From Schistosoma haematobium (Eukaryota > Platyhelminthes > Trematoda > Strigeidida > Schistosomatidae): DNA of 64,000 nt. Below, piece after piece: positions 39,686 through 50,711 of the stretch (position 1 is its first letter; the number at the start of each line of letters is the position of its first letter). The stretch spans positions 37,964,616-38,028,615 of the forward strand of contig NC_067196.1 of NCBI RefSeq assembly GCF_000699445.3, read 5' to 3'. The notes under the pieces are model-generated. The model had not been told where the DNA came from. It did not search any database and saw nothing but the letters and a program-made list of their open reading frames with translations. The translations under genes and the position numbers were made by a program.

Positions 39686-40060
39686 TGTATTACGAGGATG
39701 ATGATCCATATGCAAGACCACCTGAATTATTGACAGCAGGATTTGTACCGTCGAAAACAACTGTAGGTGGTGGCGGACAATTTCAAACCTCTAGCTTACG
39801 TGATAATCTTCTTATGTCCGAAGTGAAAGGAAACTGTAGCCAAGATATCAATCTGAAATCCGGTTATCCAGTAGATCAAAGTCATCATCCGGTTGAAAAA
39901 AAATGGAATAATCAAAATTATTATCATCCACAACCTTGTAGTACACAAATTAATCATATCCCGGCATCTTGCAGTTCAAATTCTGGATATCCTTTACAGA
40001 TGATATATCCCAGTGAAAGTAATCACCTTCAGGGTAGAGTAGATCAACCCCAAATACCAG
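39686..40060 (+). CDS. ANKRD50: ANKRD50-like exon: C-terminal tail (3' boundary uncertain)
   Basis: Acceptor AACAG|TG joins in phase 1 to the previous exon and gives YYEDDDPYARPPELLTAG, then a Gly/Ser/His/Gln-rich stretch. The frame stops at 40065, so it must be spliced before that. The best match to a donor in the required phase 1 is CCAG|GCTAGT at 40060/40061, a GC donor pairing well with U1 at the flanking positions. The GT alternatives in the same phase, 40033/40034 (CAGG|GTAGAG) and 40018/40019 (GAAA|GTAATC), match U1 poorly. The end is therefore 40060 by preference, with 40033 possible. Confidence 0.75.
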
Positions 40061-41794
40061 GCTAGTTGTATTTTTTTATATTCAATCTTTATGGAGTTCT
40101 TTTAATTATTTATACTATTTTTTTCTGACTGAAAGCCAAACCATAACACTATTTTACATGATAAAATAATTAAACTGATCAGATGTTCTTTCATAAATTT
40201 TGACTTGTTTACTAAGATATCTTTAGAGCTATAAATTAATTTTGAAAACAATCAGAGGTATATATTATTGAGGAAAACTTGAGCGTAATCACTGTTGAAT
40301 ACTTTTATACTCGTTGTTACTAGAAAATTTTAGGCATTCGATAAGAAATTATGAACCATGATTTTGTACTGGTTCGTACTCACGGATTAATTATGTCTAC
40401 AATTTTTAGGGATTTCTCTCCTAAATATTGTAACCTGAATCACACAGTAACACACTCAAGAACGTTATGACTGAGCCGTTCTCTAAGTTTTCATTTGATA
40501 GGAGATGCAATTGTAGTCAATATATTGTCCTTTATGAATTATGCTTTACAATATTGACATAGATATTGGTTTCTTCACTTTTCATAACAGATATATTCTA
40601 TTCTGTTCTAAGAACCTTCTACATTGTTACTCATTACTGAAAAATTTATCGTTTGTTAACTCGCCTACCTGTAAGTCATTGTTATTTGGAAAAGAGAATA
40701 TTTTTAAACAGTTACTCTTACCAATTACAGATTTATTCACTATTCTACCGTCCATGTTAAAAATATCATTTCTGTTTCAGTGATGTCAATAATTGTGGCT
40801 AAATTTATCACTTTCTAATAGCTATCCTTTTTCAAATTGGACATACAAACTATTTCAATTACTTTTGACAAAAGAGAAATAGTATAGAGTTTGCATTTTA
40901 TCAATACCTTGAATAAGTCGATGTTATCTGAATTAATTTTACTCATGATCTGATCAATAATTAAACTGTCGTTATGTTAAAAATTGATTTAAGAAAATTA
41001 TTTGTACGAAATTTCATCAATAAATTTATGGTTAAGTAATTCAACGTTGTGTTGTCAAGTTAAAAGACAAACTTCAGTCAGAAATAAATCGTGAATTAAA
41101 TGGGTTTTTTTTTTGTAATTATCTGATGATTTTACGTTGACTTGTGTAAACTACAATCTTGATGTTACTAAGCATATTTACAATACAAAATAATTATCCA
41201 AACTAACTAGGCAAAACAGTGAAAAAAGATAATTTAGTAATGCTCTCAAATAAATAAATAAAGGTCTTAACAATGTTTTTTAGAGGGATATATATATATG
41301 ATCCAGATATCATTCATTTTTGTAAACACGACATGAAGTAGCTTCAAAAACATTAATTTCATGATACATTTCAATTGTTTAAGTAAACTATTGTGTTATT
41401 AAATAAAAATAAATAGAATTCAGTGAAGAAAAATCTCCTTTCGATGAAATCATTTACTCAACCTGTACATTCGAATCTATGGTTATATAAAAAATATATG
41501 TCTATAGAAGAATAGAAAAGATTCCATCTTAAATTGGTTCAAGTCTCTTATAATCAAATGAGGTTACGCAATAATTAACTAGTAAGTAAAAAATGTAAGG
41601 ATGAAAATAATTTACGGGTTAGATAATTGTCCAACTGACAAATATGAAAAACGATAAGCATAAACGTCATAATAATAAAAGCTGAATAATAATCAAGAAA
41701 ACTTGTTTATAGATAATAATAATTACTGATTACAAATTAAAATTATAAAACACTAATTGAAAAAAACCCAATAATAATAGTAAACCGTAACATA

Positions 41795-42080
41795 CTAGAA
41801 AAGGGAATTAGGGCCAAGGAAGGATGAGAGGCTGGACGTTTTATCTTTGCAAGCGAAATTCGGGCTTGAACTGATGGATTGCCAATGCCTCAGCAGTGCA
41901 TAAGATTTTGATTCGACCTCCTTTTGATCCAATTCCCTTGACTGTGTAAATTGCTTTAAAAGAAGACTTCTTTGGATTGATGTGTCCACAGTTGATTAAA
42001 TGCTCCTGTATTGGACTAGTACTTGTTTTGCATTCTCCTTTTAAAAGCCATGCCGGGTAGTGTTCTGAGATGCGTTTGAA
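41795..42080 (-). pseudogene. Penelope-like GIY-YIG endonuclease C-terminal remnant
   Basis: Minus-strand translation from about 42080 reads KRISEHYPAWLLKGE, then a HLINCGH motif and a KAIYTVKGIG stretch, which matches the distal GIY-YIG domain of Penelope-like proteins. It reaches an in-frame stop near 41843 after FKPEFRLQR. It is precisely the part missing from the plus-strand copy. Confidence 0.7.
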
Positions 42081-42082
42081 AA

Positions 42083-43068
42083 GTGATCGGTTTGTGCGGT
42101 CAGTGGTTAACTGATATTTTACAACCCGTTAAAAATCACTTCATTAGGTGCAATTCTCTTGATTTCTTTGACTTGGTCGACTCAATTAGAAGTATCAATG
42201 TAAATCGTAGAAAGATGGTCTCATTTTATATCACTTCCCTATTTACAAATGTCTCCCTAATAGAAAATATATGTTTTTTTATGTGGCTATCTTGAAAATC
42301 ATATTGATAATTTTGTCCCAAAACATCATGTAAAAAAGTTATTTCTACGTTGTACTCTCAAAGTGCCCTGATTGTTTCATGGCTAATCTGGAAAATACGG
42401 TACATCGACCAATAATTGGGAGATTTTATTTATACAAGAGATATATGGATGATAATTTCATTATTTGTGAAGAAGACATGGGCCTCAATGAAATTTTGAA
42501 TAGTTTCAATAATTGTCATCCTTCAGTTCAATTCACTTTGGAAGCAGAGGCAAACAATAAATTTCATTTTGTTGATGTCCGATTGAAAAGAAGGCTGAAT
42601 GGTTTTTTACAGAGATCTATATATAGAAAACCGACTTTGAATGAACAGTACACAAATTTCCATAGTTGGGCTCCACTGAGTAGAAAGAGGGACTTAATTC
42701 ACTTTTTATCCTCAAGGATCAGGCGAATATGTTCTACTGACACAATAGATGATGAATTACTTCAAATTCAACAGGCACTCATTAGTAATCGTTATCCACC
42801 TAGATTCGTCAATAGTAACTTCACACCTAAACATCGTCCGGATACAGTGCCATTAGTACAAAAGAAAACCTTGACGGCTGCTGAGATCTTGATTAAACGG
42901 ATTTCAAAATCGCTGAATGAAACGTTCTACTCAGCTAAACTCCGAATTATTTTCTCTAGCCGGCCTACCATTCATGGATGTGTTAAGGATAAACTTTCGC
43001 TTTGGACCACATCAATATGCATATACAAATTTACTTGCTCACGTGGGACAGGTTACATTGGCATATAA
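42083..43068 (+). pseudogene. Penelope-like reverse transcriptase with truncated GIY-YIG, broken
   Basis: Two blocks in two frames. 42083-42290 has a motif A region in which SFYITSLFTNV replaces the expected Asp after Phe with Tyr. 42379-43068 is one open frame with the palm motif YMDD at about 42440, FVDVRLKRR, the SIYRKPT thumb-like motif, and a C-terminal start of GIY-YIG that stops after GYIGI. The breaks (a frameshift near 42290, loss of a catalytic Asp, truncated endonuclease) indicate a dead copy. Confidence 0.8.
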
Positions 43069-43579
43069 CTATAAATATGAATGCACAGCTTAAGTGAATG
43101 ATTTCGTTGAGAAAATTTTTCTTCACTGAATTTTCTTTACATTTGAATTGATTGACTTAGTTAATTGTATGAAACTAACCATTATGGCAACCAAATAGTT
43201 CTACCAAATATTGTTTACTAATTTTTCTAATGTAAATAGACAATTCATAATAATTTATTCGATTTTCTCATTTATTCATCTGTATTTAAACATGATCATT
43301 TTTGAAATTCTATCTTGACTAAAAATGAGATAAGAAATTTTGTTTTTCTTTTGTTGTTTACAAAATGCATTGACTGTTTTCTATATTAATATAAATTATA
43401 TATAATGAATAATGTACTTTTTATTCATTATTTTCCTTTTGTTAATAAAATACAGTGAATAAATATACACTCTAGAGGTGCTTTTAAAAAATCATTTGAT
43501 AAATCATTAATTTTATTTAGTTTGATAGAGTAATAATATTGAAATATCAGATGGGTTTTGTGGAGATCATAGTAATTTC

Positions 43580-43733
43580 AATGGTTAAGATCATGAGTCA
43601 GTTGAAACTAGACCACCATGGAAAACCTGAAAGCTGAGGAGTCCCACGATAGGACGAAATGGCCGTCCAGTGCTTCCAGGTTTTCCAAGGTGGTCTAGCT
43701 TCAACTGACTCATGATGATCTTAACTATTGAAA
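43580..43733 (+). mobile_element. Fold-back element with a hammerhead in its loop
   Basis: Arms 43580-43630 and 43673-43733 are inverted copies of the SINE tail (AAGATCATGAGTCAGTTGAA and its complement). The loop carries CTGAGGA (43634-43640), stem II GTCC/GGAC, GAAA (43656-43659) and a cleavage triplet GTC ending at 43667. The tRNA head is gone. All core positions are canonical; the base pair nearest the core in stem I is G-C, followed by an internal loop before the arms pair again. Confidence 0.7.
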
Positions 43734-44590
43734 TATTGAAATAATTAGTATCATGAATAGTTTTGTTGAGTGAATTTTGGAATCTAAGGAACTGTGAGAA
43801 CTTATTTTGTTGGGATACAAAACTTTTTTGATTTTGTATACACTTAAATCTTCATGAGATGAAATTCGAATGTTCAAACTTTAAAATAGTATACAATTTC
43901 AAATTAAAGAGGAATGGCTTTTCAGTCGTACATAGTTTTATATAATTATTCAGGAGCCCTGAAAAATCGGTTGATGAGGTTATGAATCTTTATCAACTGA
44001 GGTTGCTTGCAGTTACTTTACGTAGAATAAACCATTACTTAATTCGATGAGCGGTATTATCTAGAGTAGAAATATACCAGAAGAAAGCGAAGGATAGCCA
44101 AAATAAGTCGTGGCATTAGTCTATCAGTTATTTGGCTGGTGTTCTTAGCCATATTAATAAATGAAAACTACCTTCTTGAGATCCGCGCAATAACCACAAT
44201 CAGTGATTAATGACGTTGATTGACTTGGCTGACAATTAGTCACAGTTGATTATATACATTCACTCTTCTTCTGGCTCTAGATCTTGATTCTCGATATTCT
44301 CCCAGATTTGCCCTCTCGTTCTGTCTTTTTAAATCATCCTTTCCATTTATACTATCTTATCATCATTGTTAAAACAAAATATTTCAGCCCTTTAAAAACT
44401 TGTTATTTTCACCTCGTCATGCTAATATTTTATGACAACTTGAGCTAATGTACATTTATGCCAGACTATATATTGATTATACTTCATCTTCAACAAACTA
44501 TCTTACAAATAATAACATGCAAGAACTGATATTTATAATCTGAAAAAGTAACATAACTTAAATGATTCATTTATTTCTATTTTTCTGCAG

Positions 44591-45177
44591 CTGTTAATTT
44601 TGTTCAGTATAATCCAATGATGTTCCCAGCTTCAGCTTATTGTCAAAAAGATTACCATCCCATAAAAAATCAATTCACTTCGCATCCATCAATCGTTGTT
44701 CCAACGAATAGAAAGCCCAATCTATCAATTGTAAAATCCGAAGTACCTGTTACACAAGTTACTAAAAATGCTTTACAGAAAACTACCCAAGTAGATGATA
44801 AACAATTTAATTGTAACAGAAATAATAAATATTTGCTGAATAATCAAAAAAGTATCCATTTTTTATCTAATGAATACAAACAAGTACAGAATACAGATAA
44901 AGAAACCTTTGTAAAGCATAAAAAGTTATTGTCAAGTAAGTTAGAATGTTTTGGTGGTCCAAGCTCATCGAGAGGACGACAAATAAATCAACGTAATAAT
45001 AATATCACTAATAATTCCGACAATAGTGATGAATTGTATACAGAAGATTGTAAAAGTATGTTTTTTAAATCAGCAGTTGCCGGAGTATTCGGTTTCGGTA
45101 GTAAAAAACATAAGAAATCAACAAAACTGTCCTCGGGAAAACATGAATCTCCAGTACTTGGTTCAGGTGCATTATAG
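44591..45177 (+). CDS. ANKRD50: ANKRD50-like terminal exon
   Basis: The acceptor is TTTTCTGCAG|CT; phase 1 joins to exon 9. It encodes about 195 residues of polar, Lys/Asn/Ser-rich, probably disordered tail, with a small hydrophobic/glycine patch (FKSAVAGVFGFGSKKHKK, near 45062-45115) followed by a basic run, and ends GSGAL with a stop at 45175-45177. Vertebrate ANKRD50 also ends in a long disordered tail, but I see no alignable motif. Assignment rests on splice phase, strand and position. Confidence 0.78.
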
Positions 45178-45630
45178 AAAGGATATTATTATGTTGATAT
45201 TAATCAACCAATTCTTATTATGAAAAATATATTTCGATCACGCAGAAAGTTGGATCAGGAATACCAACGATGTTTGACGATCTGTTGTCTGTTTATTTTT
45301 TTCCAATTAATTCGTCGAATTTGTCTTTTAAATTCATTTTGTAAAATGGATTTACTTTCGTTTGAAAAAAAAAAGATTTACAATATGTATAAGCAAGAAA
45401 TCTTTTTAAATAAATTAAGAAATGAACTCTGTAAGAATGTGTAATCTAATTAGGGAGAGTTCTATTTTGCAATGAGTTCACTGACAAAATCAGCATTTAT
45501 TTATTGATTATTCATTTGTTTTCTTTTATTGACTTTTGTTTATAATGTTCAAATGAAGATGCATTAACGATTATTCAGAGCATTCAAAATTATCTTGTAC
45601 AAAGTAATAAAATTAAACAATTAGCTGCAT
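45178..45630 (+). other. ANKRD50: Probable 3' UTR and poly(A) region of the ANKRD50-like gene
   Basis: AATAAA hexamers occur at 45409-45414 and 45606-45611, the second followed by a T-rich tract (45633-45650) as expected downstream of a cleavage site. No other gene feature is seen here. Which signal is used cannot be told from sequence. Confidence 0.5.
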
Positions 45631-45714
45631 TTTTTGAGTACTTTTTTTATTAATTAGTGATCAGGAAAGGGTCAAGCAATCTTTGGTATGAAATTTTTAC
45701 CACTAACATATCTT

Positions 45715-46100
45715 TATAGTATGGGATTTGCGGAGACCGTAACATTCTCAAAGTTAAAATCACGAGTTGATTTAAAGTAGATCATCGTCGGAAGTCTGGA
45801 AGCATTGGGCGACCATTTCGTCCTTGGATGTCAGTAGACATCTGCGATCCCGAACGCGGTCTCTTGCGTAAAAGCTTAGTTTACAGACCACTGAGCCAGC
45901 TTCTAGAGATAGTAATGTCTAACTACAGTCAACATGTGATCTTGCGCAACCCTTCATCCATTGCCTGGGGTGAATATCTGCCTCACACTAGACACGGATT
46001 GGAGTCAACTGATCACAGCTCCTCACTAGGACTCCAGGAGTTAATGGTGAAGCTAGTCACTAGCGAGCACATGATTGGTGATTAATGTCAAGTTCCTACA
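45715..46100 (-). mobile_element. Near full-length tRNA/hammerhead SINE, minus strand, decayed
   Basis: The order on the minus strand is the same as in the 13.9-kb copy: leader (46090-45910, with CTGGAGTCCTAGTGAGGAGC), tRNA-like region (45900-45850), hammerhead relic (about 45845-45795, core disrupted) and tail to GGTCTCCGCAAATCCCATAC. An 85-codon plus-strand frame here is an accident of the repeat. Confidence 0.65.
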
Positions 46101-49100
46101 CTATTACAGCATATTTATTAGCAGTAACAGTACATGTTTTCTCAATAAATAGGTCATTCATGTTAGCATTCCCTTTTGCATTAGCTAGCCTTCCTTTAAC
46201 GAGTGCCCTCAACCATTATACAGTGTTAAACATTATTTGTACTTGTAATTAGACATTATTTAAAATAGATTTTAGTCGTTCTGTTTAGATGGGAGCCGAA
46301 TGAAAATTATGATCTATATGTTCAACATAAAATAAACTGTGTAAGATTGTTTAGAAAGGATACTAAACGTAAGCAGTTATGTGATGGTATCCTCCTGTTG
46401 GAAAGTAGTGTTTATTGTTGCGCGATAGGTTATCAGTATTTTACTCGTCAACACTGACAAAATCAGCATTAGGTATTGTATAACTATTGAGATATTTGGT
46501 TGAAACCATTAACAACCGCTACAATGTAGTTCTTAGCAGTATTACTGTCAAAGTATTTAGAACTTTAATTTCAAATGTCTTGACTGATCAATTTTACTGC
46601 TGGATTAGTTGGAACATTGGTGTCAAATCGTGAGTACATAAGTGTACCTCATTGCTAACAAGTGATAAAATCCGTATATATTGGTCGCCCGGATTTAACC
46701 AACAATGTGTAAGACCACAATTGAACAGTGTCATTTAGAATATGTACATCCTGATTGGATAGGCGCGTTCTTGCCATTCAGTCACAAGAATTTCCAACAG
46801 AGATGGATAGTGGATAGTAACAAATAACGAGATGGAGTTTGGATCGAACGGTATTGCGCTCGCGTCCCAGAGGGTTTATCGACTACAGGATGCATGTAAA
46901 TCTAATGTCCAAGCCTGTCAAAACCTAAAATCTTATACAAGATTTGACAGAAGTGTTTTTGAAGTCAATCATTCATCAGTAATTCGGACCTCACTTTTGG
47001 AATAGGAGTGTCGATTGGACTTCAAGTAGCTTCAGGTGACGCTGTTTGATGAATGGAAAAACAGTATTTCTTCTCTCACCTCCAAATGATAGGAAAATGT
47101 TGGTGTTTACCACAAGACATAGACATTGCCAAATCATCTGGCAGTTGGGTCACTGAATGTCGAACAGTCCATCGATCAACTTTACATCTGTTTGTAACTT
47201 ATCCAGTTGTATAAACGAGACAAGATTAACAGTCGATTATAAATTCATCTTTCTGCTTAACCACTATCAAATATTTTTTATCAGAAACTACCCACAAAAT
47301 GTTTTACTTATTTGGCCACTGCCTGCCTAATATGAAATTGTTGAGTTCCAAGGTCACATAGAGGATACGAATGCTAGAAATTCGCGGTTAGTTTGAACTA
47401 TAAATTTCCTGCTATCATAGACCTCGTTTAGACTGTTCATCAGGCAATGCTACGTATTTCGCTTAAATTAATTCTGAACTTATACAAATTTAGTCTACAA
47501 CACTGTGTTAATCCAAGGATTTAATCAAAAGTACCCCGCATATAATTCCGATTCCAACTACTGTCTACTAGAAATTTTCATTACTTGGAAGCAAGAATAA
47601 CCCAGGCGAGTTTCATAACTGCATTAGGTTATTACTATAGTACTATGTTTATGATGCCTAATAACATTTTGTAATTACTTTCACGCAGTCATATATTCAG
47701 TCACTGCCGTCACGTTCTAGTCAAAATCACATACGTATATGACTCGCAAGATGACACTAAGGAAAAACGTCGTATTACCACACGTAATACGATATTTAAA
47801 GCTAGATAGTAAGCGCTTTGCATCAGCTTTTTACGAAATGACTACCTTAATTGAACCTTCTGAACTTTAGTTACATCAGTGGTAATCATTAAATAGTTTT
47901 TACTACACGACTTTATTTGTTGTTGTCTCACATGGTAAACCATGTATCGACTTCCTTATTACATGAAAGTCATCATAATTCCGCTTTCAGTTTATTTTTC
48001 AAGCCAAACGGGCTTGGGCAATACCTAAGTGGCCTCTGGAATTCTCCACAAACCCCACCACAGTTTTCGTGTGTTTGTATTTACACATCCAACTGTTATA
48101 CTGATAATACCAAGACGGACTTTCAGCACAACTGTCAGTATATATAAGAACGATGTTATTTCGCCGTGACATTATGGAGCATCCGAACTACTGTGGTTAT
48201 TCAACTTCGACGTCGTACTTTATTTTACGAGATAGTTTTCTCGCAGTTTTTATGTAACAGGTGATTTAGGTACATCAATCGGCTGTTCAACTTCTCGACG
48301 AGATAATATCTGTCCGGTTCAATCGGTAGTTTGACGATACTATTATTCTCACGGATAACCCTTTTACTCAGCCAAGTGAATCTTCTGCAAACTGAAAACG
48401 ACATGGTCGCCTCTATCCCACCGCCGACAGACTTTTTGACTGGTATTGTTGACATGTGTCCAGAGTGACGCTTTGGGATTCCTATGTTCTTTTAAGTATT
48501 TTTCGGTTCACTTGTCGAACAAACATGCAGCACTCAGCGTTTGTCGTCTATTAGAGACTTTATAGTGCAATCTTTGCTCTTGATGTGTAGTCTCCTATTC
48601 TTACTGGTTGTAACACCAGTCATCGGCTTTTCAAATTCTTACTACAAGTTGATCAATAGCTTCGCACGACGAAATTACGACTTTGCTTCACGGTTATTCT
48701 TTTCTACCTACAGTTAGTCTGTGAAATATAGATATACCTAGAATTTGATGCTTATGAGCAGAAGCTATCAGCGACAATGTCTGGCTTCCTACTTTAAACA
48801 GATGACAGTACAAATAATGCACTTATCGTACTATCACTGTAGCATCATTATTCTTGCGGCAAACTTAATGTTTCTCATCTGGGGAACTCAATCACTTGTC
48901 AAAGCTATCTTTTTCAACGCGACTTGATAGAACGTTGAAACGTTATGTTTTTTCTATTATTTCCATAATTAATCGCTTTACATTCAACCAAAGTCTATTC
49001 AATTTATTATTAGTATCTTATTCCTGATCAGTTTCTGTCTCCTCTTTTCCATTTGTCTTTCAGCCCGGCAATATTTGGAGGATTTGCATTAATCGTTTGG

Positions 49101-49120
49101 CAAAACCTGATGCGCAGCTA
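46100..49120. other. Intergenic tract, unassigned, partly G+C-richer
   Basis: No gene recognised. It contains one copy of the unclassified repeat (47.13 kb) and a TATA-like TATATATAAG at 48139. Open frames on both strands are short and match nothing I know. The base composition differs from the introns, suggesting old transposon or other non-genic sequence. Confidence 0.4.
47100..47240 (+). repeat. Unclassified dispersed repeat (copy 2)
   Basis: GCCAAATCATCTGGCAGTTG followed by GTCACTGAATGTCGAACAG; the same motif as at 50.95 kb (plus) and 30.1 kb (minus). Confidence 0.6.
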
Positions 49121-49125
49121 CTCCC

Positions 49126-49277
49126 TATAATATTCTAATTATCGTATGAACTAGTAATTCCAGGATTAACGCAATTGAATTAAGAAGACACAGGCACAAA
49201 CGAATGTATTGTATTTAGAATTCGAAACCGAGCATTCAACCAGTATCAAAGAATCATTAGTTAATTCAAACACCACA
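49126..49277 (-). repeat. 3' LTR (152 bp)
   Basis: Same length as the 5' LTR at 50712-50863, with five mismatches. Bounded on the left by CTCCC. Confidence 0.85.
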
Positions 49278-49521
49278 TCCGCCACAGCTTAAATAGAAGT
49301 ATAAGTGTTTGTAATCGGTTGTACGTCTTCTTGTTAAGTTCATCCTGAGTCTGTCCGACATTGTATAAGATAAAAACTTTGTAGTATCTAGAAAGTGCTC
49401 ATTAGTATTGGAATTAACAAACGAAATCGGAACAGACTCACCTGGAATTGTATACAATCAGCATATCGGTTTTGTACTGAAATCATTAATATCTAGAATT
49501 TCAACCATAGACTTTTCAACA

Positions 49522-50700
49522 CTATCCTCCCCCACGAAATAATGTTGGATCTTTATATCCCCAAGTTATGAATAATGTGGCTTCATTTAAAACATATTTC
49601 TCACATTGTTTAGAGTAAACATTAGAACTGTTTTTGTGATAAGGGTAAACAGCAGTTAATATGAAATCATCCGAAATGTAATCAAACTCGAGGTCACTTA
49701 GTACTCGTGCTTCGCATTGAGCAGGTTTTTCACAAGGATCAAATACATTATGAGGATAGGTAATATATGATATGACATCAGGATTTGATTCTTCTGAAAT
49801 ATTCTCATGAAATTCATTAGGACTGTCATTGCAGAGCGTAGGATCGTTAGAAAAATCAGCATCTATCCAAACCACATCAGGTTTTCGATCATGATTAGGG
49901 TCATTTAACATATTTTCCTCAGAATTGCAAGTAATTTCATTAGAAATATGTGAATCATTAGGAAAAGTCATACCTGGTACAATAGCATGAGAATTCTGAT
50001 AAATCGGTTGATTAGGAACTGTTGTCTCACAAGAATTCTGGATTTCATTTAACTCTGAACTGCCATATGACTCTGCACTATCTTTTGAAGTCGTTGATAA
50101 AGATAAATTATCATCATGAATACTCGACTCAGTAGAATCAGAATTACAAGACTTAATATTAGTTGCAGTAAGATGAACATTAGCATTACAAACTGACTGA
50201 ACTTGTCCAATATCACGACATTTGAAGCATTTAGAATTATGAAGTTTACATGAATTAGAAGAGTGGAACTTGCAACAGGACAAACACTGACCAAACTTGT
50301 CCCCATCCTCGTGAACTGCATCTAAATTCAATGAATTGTCTGCATAACCTTGAGTATGCACTAGGTTGGGATGACGTAGTAATGTAGTGGACTTTTTTAT
50401 ATCCTCATGAATCATTTTACGAAATCTTCCTCCTTTACGACATTCGAAATTTGCATACTGAGCATAGTTTAGCAGTAGATCCTTGAGAGCTGTATAAGAA
50501 AGCGAAATGGGTTTTTCCGGCATAGCCAGAGTTCTTAATAAGCTGTATGCTTCTTTTCCAATGAATGTGAGGAAGTGTGCCACAATATTAACAACCTCAT
50601 CATCTTCCTTGTTCATAGCCCAGATTTCGAACCTTTCAAAGTAATTTTCAAAAGCTTCCGAAGTTGAATGAATATCTAACTTTTCCATTGCAGGCTCCAT
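49522..50700 (-). CDS. Gag-like protein of the LTR retrotransposon (392 aa, intact)
   Basis: Residues about 1-110 are helical and charged (AFENYFERFEIWAMNKEDDE, then HFLTFIGKEAYSLL), as in gypsy-type capsid domains. Two Cys-rich knuckle-like motifs follow: C139-x2-C142-x3-H146-x4-C151, one residue short of canonical, and C158-x2-C161-x4-Q166-x4-C171, in which the zinc-binding His is Gln. Residues about 185-360 are acidic and rich in Ser, Asn and Asp without known fold. The protein ends FRGGG. The first Met lies over the primer-binding site, so the second Met (residue 5) is an equally good start. It is the longest intact open frame on the minus strand, consistent with recent activity in trans. 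Confidence 0.8.
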   Translation of the reverse strand: MEPAMEKLDIHSTSEAFENYFERFEIWAMNKEDDEVVNIVAHFLTFIGKEAYSLLRTLAMPEKPISLSYTALKDLLLNYAQYANFECRKGGRFRKMIHEDIKKSTTLLRHPNLVHTQGYADNSLNLDAVHEDGDKFGQCLSCCKFHSSNSCKLHNSKCFKCRDIGQVQSVCNANVHLTATNIKSCNSDSTESSIHDDNLSLSTTSKDSAESYGSSELNEIQNSCETTVPNQPIYQNSHAIVPGMTFPNDSHISNEITCNSEENMLNDPNHDRKPDVVWIDADFSNDPTLCNDSPNEFHENISEESNPDVISYITYPHNVFDPCEKPAQCEARVLSDLEFDYISDDFILTAVYPYHKNSSNVYSKQCEKYVLNEATLFITWGYKDPTLFRGGG

Positions 50701-50711
50701 CGCGACGCCAA

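Larger units (their letters stand above)
41413..43136. mobile_element. Two opposed, partial Penelope-like elements
   Basis: The minus-strand copy (42080-41413) encodes the C-terminal part of a GIY-YIG endonuclease (ISEHYPAWLLKGECKTSTSP, then HLINCGH), a UTR and the element 3' end. The plus-strand copy (42080-43136) encodes reverse transcriptase and the first residues of GIY-YIG (CIYKFTCSRGTGYIG), then jumps to the same 3' end. The outer ends (41413-41500 and 43070-43136) are therefore inverted repeats. Penelope elements are known for inverted and tandem partial copies. Confidence 0.78.
40061..44590 (+). other. Intron 9 of the ANKRD50-like gene (probable GC-AG)
   Basis: About 4.5 kb, ending TTCTGCAG. 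It contains the Penelope-like pair (41.4-43.1 kb) and a fold-back hammerhead element (43.6 kb). Confidence 0.75.
1..45630 (+). other. ANKRD50: Gene span: ANKRD50-like ankyrin repeat protein (5' end outside window)
   Basis: Ten exons on the plus strand join in one continuous frame: 1-1400, 11399-11623, 22869-23106, 26645-26947, 27550-27892, 31661-31879, 34177-34377, 35842-36217, 39686-40060 (or 40033) and 44591-45177. They give about 1,420 codons within the window; human ANKRD50 is about 1,430 residues in all, so this fluke protein is longer, with a longer tail and loop insertions. The ankyrin repeats carry ANKRD50-type signatures such as RTALRAAAW, RTALIAAAYMGH, LLLFWGAAVD and GATALCIAAQEGH in the same order as in vertebrate ANKRD50. 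By family knowledge ANKRD50 is a cytosolic scaffold of SNX27-retromer-WASH endosome-to-plasma-membrane recycling. Nothing in the sequence tests that role directly. TANC1/2 share the STAND-plus-ankyrin layout but not these repeat signatures, so ANKRD50 is preferred. Confidence 0.88.

Noticed and set aside
45828..46085. An 85-codon gene on the plus strand
   Set aside because: It lies wholly within a minus-strand SINE copy; the frame is accidental.
50049..50321. A 90-codon minus-strand ORF
   Set aside because: It is an out-of-frame shadow of the gag-like ORF.
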